A DNA stretch of 64,000 nt from Owenia fusiformis (lineage: Eukaryota; Annelida; Polychaeta; Sabellida; Oweniidae): positions 19,537,936 to 19,601,935 of the forward strand of contig CAIIXF020000006.1 in NCBI GenBank assembly GCA_903813345.2, given 5' to 3'. How positions within the stretch are numbered: position 1 is the first letter of the stretch; each line of letters starts with the position of its first letter. Under the pieces are notes generated by a model. It ran no database searches, had not been told where the DNA came from, and saw nothing but the letters and a program-made list of their open reading frames with translations. Both the position numbers and the translations under genes were made by a program. Shown in pieces: positions 35,498-46,300 of this stretch.

Positions 35498-37968
35498 AAC
35501 AATGAATTGTGTTAGTTGACAAGGGTACATGCCTGTAGTGTAGGGGTTTACATCAATTTATGTGATCTTGATCAAGAGCCAGCTCATGATATGTACCTCT
35601 AAAACAATGAATTGTGTTAGTTGACAAGGGTACATGCCTGTAGTGTTGGAGTTTACATCAATTAATGTGATCTTGATCAAGAGCCAGCTCATGATATGTA
35701 CCTCTAAAACAATGAATTGTGTTTGTTGACAAGGGTACATGCCTGTAGTGTTGGAGTTTACATCAATTTATGTGATCTTGATCAAGAGCCAGCTCATGAT
35801 ATGTACCTCTAAAACAATGAATTGTGTTAGTTGACAAGGGTACATGCCTGTAGTGTTGGAGTTTACATCAATTAATGTGATCTTGATCAAGAGCCAGCTT
35901 ATGATATGTACCTCTAAAACAATGAATTGTGTTAGTTGACAAGGGTACATGCCTGTAGTGTTGGAGTTTACATCAATTTATGTGATCTTGATCAAGAGCC
36001 AGCTCATTATATGTACCTCTAAAACAATGAATTGTTTTAGTTGACAAGGGTACATGCCTGTACTGTTGGGGTTTACATCAATTTATGTGATCTTGATCAA
36101 GAGCCAGCTCATGATATGTACCTCTGAAACAATGAATTGTGTTAGTTACTGACAAGGGTACATGCCTGTAGTGTTGAGGTCTACATCAATTTATGTGATC
36201 TTGATCAAGAGCCAGCTTATGATATGTACCTCTGAAACAATGAATTGTGTTAGTTACTGACAAGGGTACATGCCTGTAGTGTTGGAGTTTACATCACTTA
36301 ATGTGATCTTGATCAAGAGCCAGCTTATGATATGTACCTCTAAACCAATGAATTGTGTTAGTTACTGACAAGGGTACATGCCTGTAGTGTTGAGGTCTAC
36401 ATCAATTTATGTGATCTTGATCAAGAGCCAGCTTATGATATGTACCTCTGAAACAATGAATTGTGTTAGTTGACAAGGGTACATGCCTGTAGTGTTGGAG
36501 TCTACATCAATTTATGTGATCTTGATCAAGAGCCAGCTCATGATATGTACCTCTAAACCAATGAATTGTGTTAGTTACTGACAAGGGTACATGCCTGTAG
36601 TGTTGGAGTTTACATCACTTTATGTGATCTTGATCAAGAGCCAGCTTATGATATGTACCTCTGAAACAATGAATTGTGTTAGTTACTGACAAGGGTACAT
36701 GCCTGTAGTGTAGGAGTTTACATCAATTTATGTGATCTTGATCAAGAGCCAGCTCATGATATGTACCTCTAAACCAATGAATTGTGTTAGTTACTGACAA
36801 GGGTACATGCCTGTAGTGTTGAGGTCTACATCAATTTATGTGATCTTGATCAAGAGCCAGCTTATGATATGTACCTCTGAAACAATGAATTGTGTTAGTT
36901 ACTGACAAGGGTACATGCCTGTAGTGTAGGAGTTTACATCAATTTATGTGATCTTGATCAAGAGCCAGCTCATGATATGTACCTCTAAACCAATGAATTG
37001 TGTTAGTTACTGACAAGGGTACATGCCTGTAGTGTTGGAGTTTACATCAATTTATGTGATCTTGATCAAGAGCCAGCTCATGATATGTACCTCTAAACCA
37101 ATGAATTGTGTTAGTTACTGACAAGGGTACATGCCTGTAGTGTAGGAGTTTACATCAATTTATGTGATCTTGATCAAGAGCCAGCTCATGATATGTACCT
37201 CTAAACCAATGAATTGTGTTAGTTACTGACAAGGGTACATGCCTGTAGTGTTGAGGTCTACATCAATTTATGTGATCTTGATCAAGAGCCAGCTCATGAT
37301 ATGTACCTCTGAAACAATGAATTGTTTTAGTTGACAAGGGTACATGCCTGTAGTGTAGGAGTTTACATCAATTTATGTGATCTTGATCAAGAGCCAGCTC
37401 ATGATATGTACCTCTAAACCAATGAATTGTGTTAGTTACTGACAAGGGTACATGCCTGTAGTGTTGGAGTTTACATCACTTAATGTGATCTTGATCAAGA
37501 GCCAGCTTATGATATGTACCTCTAAAACAATGAATTGTGTTAGTTGACAAGGGTACATGCCTGTAGTGTTGGAGTCTACATCAATTTATGTGATCTTGAT
37601 CAAGAGCCAGCTCATGATATGTACCTCTAAACCAATGAATTGTGTTAGTTACTGACAAGGGTACATGCCTGTAGTGTTGGAGTTTACATCACTTTATGTG
37701 ATCTTGATCAAGAGCCAGCTTATGATATGTACCTCTAAAACAATGAATTGTGTTAGTTACTGACAAGGGTACATGCCTGTAGTGTTGGAGTCTACATCAA
37801 TTTATGTGATCTTGATCAAGAGCCAGCTTATGATATGTACCTCTAAAACAATGAATTGTGTTAGTTACTGACAAGGGTACATGCCTGTAGTGTTGGAGTC
37901 TACATCAATTTATGTGATCATGATCAAGAGCCAGCTTATGATATGTACCTCTGAAACTGAAACAATGA
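35420..37968 (+). repeat. Minisatellite made from the FBXO38 C-terminus and stop codon
   Basis: About 23 head-to-tail units of 105 or 108 bp follow the genic copy. Each unit contains ACATGCCTGTAGTGTTGGAG, TTTACATCAATTTATGTGAT, CTTGATCAAGAGCCAGCTCA, then TGATATGTACCTC and TAA or TGA, then AACAATGAATTGTGTTAG. This is the end of the last FBXO38 exon from codon GTG-CAT-GCC onward, plus 27-30 bp of 3'UTR. Both unit lengths are multiples of three, so the frame ([14 protein letters not shown]) persists, but each unit has two in-frame stops. Units with TTAGTTGAC are 105 bp and those with TTAGTTACTGAC are 108 bp. The genic copy has GATAAAGAG where the repeats have GATCAAGAG. The array would be in the 3'UTR. 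Confidence 0.95.
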
Positions 37969-38579
37969 ATACTGTAACTTATGGACAAACAATTTGTGAC
38001 AGACCATGTGGTCTTTGGATAATTGAATTCAGAAAAAGCTTAATGGCTTTGATGAAAGAGAGAAAAATATTGTGTATACTCCAAAAAGGATTCAGTACAT
38101 TGCTTAATATTTGGCAATTCATCAATTCTATGCAAGATGTCAATTGAAATGTGTATCAGTTTCTTGGTCACAATGTTATCCTATGTAATTGTGTTTCATG
38201 GAGTTTTTGCAAGTTTTCTTTGAACGTACATTGTCGCCAATGTCCAATTGTGAACAAACTAGTGCTTGTAAAATTTTGCTATGATAGTGACTGTATGAAC
38301 ATAATCATGTATAATGTCATTCCCTATCCAGCTTGAATGCACTGTTAAGGAATCAATAATGGCTGGACTCTCCTCTTCTTTGGCATTGACCAAAATAGAA
38401 CAGCCAAGTTTGTATTTAGGTCCTTGGGAGAATATGGGAATAAACCACAAAGACCCGATGAAGGACTAGACACAGTATTACTAAAATGTTTAAGGAATTT
38501 GGAATGTAATCTCTCATGAAATTATTATTTGCTTTGTGAGCTAGTATGATTATTTCTACTTTAGTATTGTTATGAAATT

Positions 38580-38585
38580 AATAAA
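38580..38585 (+). terminator. Polyadenylation signals of FBXO38
   Basis: AATAAA at 38580, with further copies at 38607 and 38615, about 3.1 kb after the stop codon and beyond the minisatellite. They are candidates for the end of a long 3'UTR. Earlier use of a weaker signal cannot be excluded. From 38620 to 39100 there is no gene, only a short duplication (GCATAAGTGGGATATCT at about 38914 and 39015). Confidence 0.45.
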
Positions 38586-39100
38586 GAATTTTTACTCCAG
38601 CTTCTAAATAAACAAATAAATGTTTTTCTTTGTAAAATTATATCTTTATTTGTATAATATTAGGCAATAAGCATACTCCATTTAATATTGGTTATTCATA
38701 GGAAAACAATCCAATATATTGACCTGAGTTCTTTGGACTACACTAACAAAAGTAAAGCCCTATATTTACAATTTCTGAACATTTCATTCAGCTATCATGT
38801 GTTCTTCATTTTCTTTTGTCCTCATAGTAAAATTTGGTTTTTAGAAATGTGTGTTAAAAATGTGAGTTTTGTAACAAAGGGAATTTCAAAAGAATAACAT
38901 TATTTTCTTTCCAGCATAAGTGGGATATCTGGGAATTACATGAAAGCTAAAATTGAATCGAAATTCCCACGATTTTGAGCTAGTTCATTAATGTGTCCTC
39001 ATAGTAAAATTATAGCATAAGTGGGATATCTTGGAATTAATGAATCTTCAGAACTTGCAATTCAATAAATAACCCCCTAGTGATGGAATGGTTACACTAC

Positions 39101-39661
39101 TATCACACCAAACTAGTTCGCACTACGTTCTCGAAAACGGGCTTAAACTGTGCACGAACGGATTTGACGTACTAAGAACCCACTAAGAACCGTTTGGGAT
39201 CTGTTTACAAACTTCATGAAACTACTAGAACGAGTAGGTCCTCAAGCACTTAGATCATGCTCAACATTTTCTGGTGATCATCAAAACGTTGCCGAATCGG
39301 TTTTAAACTTTGTGCGAACTGAATGAACGTAGCTACAACGTTCGACGGTCTGTTTACGAACTTCATGGACTTTCCCGGACGGGGTATGTGATTTAGAATT
39401 TTGAATCGATTCAAAATTCGATGGCGACCATACCGTTCTGTAATCAGGTCATGATGACCTTCTAGACTAAGGGACAGTTTATACTACGTTGCACACCGAC
39501 GTGGTGCGACCTGAACGAACTGCGAACGTGATGGACGTATTGAAGACTGTTTATGAACGACGTAGCTAATTAGACATATCCCGACCGCAGCCAGATCGAG
39601 CCCGTTTTACGACATTTTCGTAGGACTGGCAAGAACGGGTAAGAACTAGTTTGGTGTGATA
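39101..39661. mobile_element. piggyBac-like MITE, copy 1
   Basis: Ends TATCACACCAAACTAGTTC (39101) and GAACTAGTTTGGTGTGATA (39661). Just outside on the right is GGGGGGTTAA, and a similar CCCCCT occurs left at 39071. CCC ends next to TTAA are typical of the piggyBac superfamily. The interior is GC-richer, rich in ACGTTC/GAACGT motifs, and has no gene. A related element lies at 54592-55389 in the opposite direction. Confidence 0.65.
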
Positions 39662-39726
39662 GGGGGGTTAATGTGACAACTTCATCACCAGTGAACCTCT
39701 AAAAGCAGGCCAGATCTTAAAAGTTG

Positions 39727-40243
39727 ACACTCTGAAAAAAATGGAAACCCTTGCCCCATTTTCCTCATATCTTTGTCATTTTAAGCAATAACTCTCTGGT
39801 ATTTTACACATTTGTACATCATTCAATTTCCTACCAGCCTACTCTATTCTACTCATGACCATCAGATCGATAGTCACAATGTTACAGCACTTTAAAGAAC
39901 ATGCCCTAGTTGCCGTTTTTGCGCTGTCGGGAAACCTGCACTCATTGTCCAAAATGTCCCTAGCTGTGAGGATATGGCAGAGATAGAGTGTATGAGAATG
40001 GCTTCAGGACAATTGAAAACCTCAAAAGTCCTATCCTATCATTCAGGCCATGCCTGCTGAGGAATGCATTCGGGTCTTTGACAACTGTGTAGGTTCACCT
40101 ACAGTGCAATGATGGCCAAACCTGAGGCATGTTATTCAAAGTGCTGTAAAATTGTAAAATGGTCATGAAATATGGTAGGGTGGTAAGAAATTGAATGATG
40201 TACAAATGTGAAATATCAGGGTTTCCATTTTTTGACCACCCTG
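39727..40243. mobile_element. Mariner-type MITE with decayed left end
   Basis: The right end TGACCACCCTG (40243, then TA) is intact. The left end is altered but the inner sequence AAAAAATGGAAACCCT, ACATTTGTACATCATTCAAT and TTACAGCACTTT is present inverted on both sides. It lies between the FBXO38 3' end and the 3' end of mucin paralog 3. Confidence 0.65.
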
Positions 40244-40336
40244 TATAATTATTTGAAAATAGGATAAATCACATCATGAATTTGTCATGGAGGAATGGAC
40301 TTTAAAGTTTTTGTTTGTTCAGGTTCTTGTCCTTGA

Positions 40337-40342
40337 TTTAAT
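40337..40342 (-). terminator. Possible polyadenylation signal of mucin paralog 3
   Basis: ATTAAA on the minus strand about 33 bp after the stop codon. It is a common variant hexamer. No AATAAA was seen nearer, so the call is weak. Confidence 0.3.
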
Positions 40343-40374
40343 TTTCTATTGTGTTCCAATTTGTTACCAGCATT

Positions 40375-43300
40375 TTACGATTTGATATCACTTTTCTTTG
40401 TATATTGCAGTTTTCTCTTCCATGCATTTGAATTCCTCCTCATGCAAAGGGTAGAAAGGTCCAAAAACACTATGAACACCATAAAAGAGATTAGAATGAT
40501 TATAGCAAATCCTCCTATTGTCAAAGATGCTGCATCTGTGGCAAGGAACATGACTTCCGGCTCCTTGGTAAAAATTGTTGTTGACGGGGTTGAGGCCATG
40601 GTATGAAAGAATATGCCATTCAGTATTTCATCAGCAGTAAGACGTCTCTTATGATTTTCTATTGAATTAGAGCTTGTCTCCGGTGTTAATAAGGTGTTAT
40701 TCCTTGATTCTTCTGGAACAATCATAGATGGTTCTGCATAATTTGAAATTATAGATTGGCTTGTGGTCATTAGATCGATGGGTGATTGAGTGCTGGTCGT
40801 TGGATCAACAGTAGATTGAGCATTGGTCATTGAATCAATGCTAGGTTGAGCGTTGCTCGTTGAATCATTGGTAAATTGAGTGGTGGCCATTGCGTCAATG
40901 ATAGATTGAGTGGTGGTTGATGGATCAATAGGAGATTGAGTAGTGGTCCATGGATTAACAGTTGGTTGAGTAGTGGTCGATGGATCAATGGTAGATTGAG
41001 TGGTGGTCGATGAATAGATGGTAAATTGAGTGGTGGCCATTGCGTCAATGATAGATTGAGTTGTGGCCAATGGATCAATGGTAAATTGAGTGGTGGCCAT
41101 TGCGTCAATGATAGATTGAGTGGTGGTTGATGGATCAATGGTAGATTGAGTGGTGGTTGATGGATCAATGATAGATTGAGTGGTGGTCAGTGGATCAATG
41201 GTAGTTTGAGTAGTGGTCGATGAATCAATGATAGATTGAGTGGTGGTCAGTGGATCAATGGTACTTTGAGTAGTTGTCGTTGAATCAATGGTAGATTGAG
41301 TGGTGGCCAATGGATCAATGGTAGATTGAATGGTGGACAATGGATCAATGATAGATTGAGTGGTGGTCGTTGAATCAATAGGAGATTGAGTAGTGGTTGA
41401 TGGATCAACGGGAGATTGAGTAGTGGTCAATGGATCAATGGTAGATTGAGAAGTGGTTAGTGGATCAATGGTAGTTTGAGTGGTTGTCGTTGAATCAATG
41501 ATAGATTGAGTAGTGCTTGATGGATCAACGGGGGATTGAGTGGGGGTCGATGGATCAATGGTAGATTGAGTGGTGGTCGATGGATCAACGGTTGATTGAG
41601 TATTGGTCGTTGAATCGATGGTAGATTGAGTGGTGGTCGTTGAATCAATAGGAGGTTGAGTAGTGGCCGATGGATCAACGGTTGATTGAGTGGTGGTCGA
41701 TGGACCAACGGTAGAGTTAATGGTTGTCGATGGACCATTGGTATATTGTGTGGTAGTCACTGAATCAATGATAGATTGGGTGGTGGTCGATGGAACAACC
41801 TCGGATTGAAATGTGACCGCTGAGAAAACGGTTAGTGGCTCACTTTTGGAGGTGGCTTGAACAGTTTTGGTTTGAACCTCAGAACAAGAGTGCATATCAT
41901 CCACCAACTCAGCCGTGAATATAGGAACTTCAGATGTAGTGTAGGTCGCTAAGAATCCACAATTTGTCGTAGAATCAGCAAACTGTATACAGATACCATC
42001 TGCGTTGTATATTTCGTTCTTGATAATATATACTGTTCCTACATCATTCGAACAAACTCGAACTGCGTTGTATAAGTTTACCTGCAAATAGAAGATACAA
42101 TAGGTAACATATTTCAATCTTTTTGAAGGAATTTCAGAATTTGATATGGCTGCCAAAACCATCCGCCCGCCCGCTGCCCGTCCGTCTGTCTGTTTGTCCG
42201 CTTGTTGTTACGCGGTAAACACGATACAAATACATGTCATATTCTGCAATGAATATAGCATATTCACTTGCGGTGTATGATAGATTCACCTGCGGTATGT
42301 GGCATACAAAACAACCAATGAGAACGCGATTCGGAAGAACGAAATTGTCAATTACATCGATTCAATGAACGGGCTAAAGTATATAAATTATTATAATGAT
42401 TACTGAATCAACAGGTCAGTGCATCGCATATATCAACTAATACAATTGAATAACATACACCAGTGGTATCTGTATTGTTTGATCATTCAACAATTACACG
42501 TAACAAACGTACATAATCAATCCAGGATCCATGTATTAGTACTCGAAGCGCTAACATTATTGGTTATCCAGCGTAGTTTTGCATTTAGAATCGATTCTTT
42601 TGACCAATCAAATCGAGGCTTTCCTGTATCGCGTTTTCACCTGCGGTATATGGCATATTCCGCAGGTGAGTATGCCATATTCCGCAGGAGAGTATGACAT
42701 ATTCCGCAGTGAGTATCGGTTACTCATTGAAATCAATGTATCGCATACTGTATAAGTGGTATTTAATCCGAGTGGTTTATTTTCCGAATGGTCAAATTTC
42801 ATAATTTTCCTAATTTTAATTTTCCTAATGACAAGAAACCTCCCATTGGATAACATTATAAAGATAATATTTCCGACATTTAATTTTCCGAACCTGGAAA
42901 AAATTAGGAAATAGGCAAATTAAATGATTAGGCAAAATTACCACTTATACAGTATTCACTGCGGAATATGCCATACTCACCTGCTGAATATGCCATACAC
43001 CACAGGGGAGTATGGCATATTCACCTTTATCACAAATACCGCACAACCATAAACATATGCCATATTTTGCGTAACACTTGTCAAAACAATTGGACAATTA
43101 AAAACTCCCATTCATCTGAATCAATGCTCGTATCTCATATTTTGGGGTTCAATACTGGTTTACACCACTAGTTTCGACTCCTACTTTCGCCTCATTTTGG
43201 GGGGAAATTGTTTTTTTTGTCGTCATCACCACGTTAGCCCAGCGAATGGTGCCATTTTGGTAACATGTCAATTCGTGATAGTCCTTTTGTGGCAGTAAAT

Positions 43301-46300
43301 GTGAAAATGAAGTCCCCTTTTCAAGTCTAATGTTCATCTTATGTTTAATTCTCGTTTTTCATTTCGTTTCCTATGATAAATTTAATAGTTGATATCAAAG
43401 CACTTCATATTACTGTTGTTTAATATATTGTCTTTGAATTTAAGGAATTAAAAAATAATTAGATGGCGAGAGTGTTGAAAACAATATTGTCAAAAAAAAC
43501 AATGATTCCATACAATCCTAATTTTATTTACTTGATAAAGAACTGAGATATCCGATCAAATATTGAAGTTACTAAAGTACAAGTATTAGTTACTAATAGA
43601 TAGTAAGAAATAAGTAAAATATTATGAATCAACTAATGAATCAATCCCTTTTGAAAATGTTGTCATTTGTGCAATCGGAAGATAAGATACCATCATACGT
43701 ACCTCGCTAATAGCGACTGGCCTTGAGAATGTAAGACGGATATTCCACCCATTTAAAGGCGTGTTTGATGACAGCAGAAAATACACTTGGATGTTCCCTA
43801 TCCATCCTCTAGTAAGTGCTATATCAACTTTTGCATCTAAAATGATATTGAAAAAATTAGGATAGGCCTACATTAGTACATACGGTCCCTGTACAAGCCA
43901 AATGGTTGTCTGTTTAATTGTTCACGATTTTTTCATGTACAATTTCTGGCTCGTTTTATTTTATTTTACTATCTAGTTCATAATACAGGGTGGGCCAAAA
44001 AACGCCACAAGACACTATAACTTTTTTATTTTCCAACCTACATACCCCATATTTTGCAGTTATATAGTGCCAAGGGTTCTTAGTAATAATATAATGTAAC
44101 AAGTCCTTCAACTGGGATTATATTTGATCTAAAAGAGGAGTTCAATTGGTCCGCCACACCATTTGATGATAGATTTTAGTTTTAGTCGCCTTGCTGATAG
44201 CAGTATTAATGAAATGTTAGTTACATTTTTTCAACATGTCTTAATTGCCAGCTTTAGTTGAGCAATTGCCTTCATACCATCTCCTGGAGACCTCCCGATA
44301 CCCTATACTCACTTGGGTTCGCATTAGGGCTATTAGCTTGGCGGTCATCAGGGCGTATCAGTTTAGAAACATTTTGCAAATTATGCTTATTTCTCATGGC
44401 ACATCATATGTTTAAGTAAGACGCTGGTGACATATTTTATTCAAGTATATAATTCATGATCCATGGCTAGATAACAACCTCAAGTTTCATTTGGTATGCA
44501 AATTATGATTTTGTATCAAAAATTAAAAAAGTTATTAGCATTTTGAAAAAAAGTGGCGTTTTTTGGCCCACCCTGTATATTAAAAATAAATATATATATT
44601 CATTAATTTTTCAGAAGGGTCGAAACGTTTTCTCGATATACTAGTAATAGAAGGCTTTATGGAATGCATTTTAATTTTATGCCAAATGATGACGATCAGA
44701 TAACGATACCATAGACTCAAATAGTAAATGCTACTGTTCGGTACCTAGTCTAGCTACAAGCCCTTGCACATTTCTCTGTGTGAGAGGTTGTTTAGGCAAG
44801 TAGAGGGGGGTCACACAGGCTTGTAGCTAGACTATTCGGTACCGTCCAATGGTACCATTCTCAATATGTACTGATATCAATGCTACCATGCGGTACTACG
44901 TTCTATTTGGATTGTACGGTGTAGGGACTTTGACTTCAGAGGGGTCCGCGCATTATACCGAAACCCATTATATCGACGCGCATTATACCGAAACCCAATA
45001 TACCGACGCGCATTGTACCGACGCGCATTGTATCGAAAGGTGTTATACCGAATGCCATAATCACTGTTCCGCAACTAGTTACTTTGACGGAACGTCAATG
45101 TAACAAAATGGATGGACTTCCTGGTTACGAATTTTTTGCTTTCTCGATTTAAACCTACTAATAAGTCAAGTTGAAGATTATAATTTGGCCCAAAGCTTGG
45201 AAATATAGCCTAGTTTTAATAAGTTTCTTCGATTTGGAATTTGTTTTGTAAATGAAGCTGTAATTCATAAACTAAGCCCCTCGCTTTTGTTACATTGACG
45301 AAAGCCTGTTATATTACCAATGTATGTTACTTTGTCAATGGGGATTTAGCCCGACCATTTTTAGAAAACTTGAAAATCTCTAGAATTTGAAAAGGTAAAT
45401 AACAGTGCAAAAACTAAGTTGTTTTGATAGAAAATTACACACAGAATTCAAATAGAAGAAAATGTTAGTCTTTAGTGGTTAAAAATGCAGATCTCCTAAA
45501 ATCTCATTAAAATATGAGACCTTAACGAGATTTCAAAGCTATATGGAAAAGCCACTATAAGATAGATGCCTTCACTAGGCTATTCGTACTTGTGTCCGTG
45601 CCTCATTTTGAGTAGCGAGTGTAAATTCTTTTTGGGAACATGATTATGTTTTCCCTGTAATATGAATTGGAGATATCTGACAAAATATGGATAGCCTAAA
45701 ATATAAATTTTGTGTTTTTGAACATGCGGAAATATCTTGAACACTTTGAAACTGAAGTACAGTTCCTTAATAGGTCGTTCAGTTTTCTTGTTTTTGTTCT
45801 ACCCAACACTTGTGTTTAATAGCCACGCGTAATTATTAATAAGCGTAATCAGATTATTTCAAGCGTCGAAATAGCTTATTTTCCTCGACGTATCTGCAAA
45901 AACCTATTACTCACTTACCGTTATATTGAGCGACCTAGATGCGTCAATTATAATTGTTTTCACTCATCGGCTTTAGTGGCCCGCGATACCCTTTATTTCA
46001 TTCATTTGAGACGCAATTGATATATTGGCAACAAATCAAATGTTCTAAATGATTCTTCTTCATTTGGGAATGTTTCTCCTACCCGATAGTCAAAGATGTG
46101 TCTTAAATATTATACTTTACATTGATCACGATTCTTGGACTTTCTGTCTTTACGACTCCCGTTCACATTTGCAAGAGTTGTTGATTGCATTGCCTTGATC
46201 GTTGGTCGAACTTCGATTCCAACTAAATCAGATTAATCAATTAAGAAATGTAATATCATGTTTATCCAAGCAAATAATTGTAACAACTACATTATTTTTT

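Noticed and set aside
35498-37968. CRISPR-like array, or a coding gene on the minus strand of the array
   Set aside because: The units are continuous with no unique spacers, and they are copies of an FBXO38 exon. Minus-strand open frames only reflect the 105-bp period being divisible by three.
40375-42162. Mucin paralog 3 as a single-exon gene starting MVLAAISNSEIPSK
   Set aside because: That N-terminus is intron sequence. A good acceptor (CTATTTGCAG) lies at 42082, and the exon joined upstream restores the CBM2 domain and a signal peptide.
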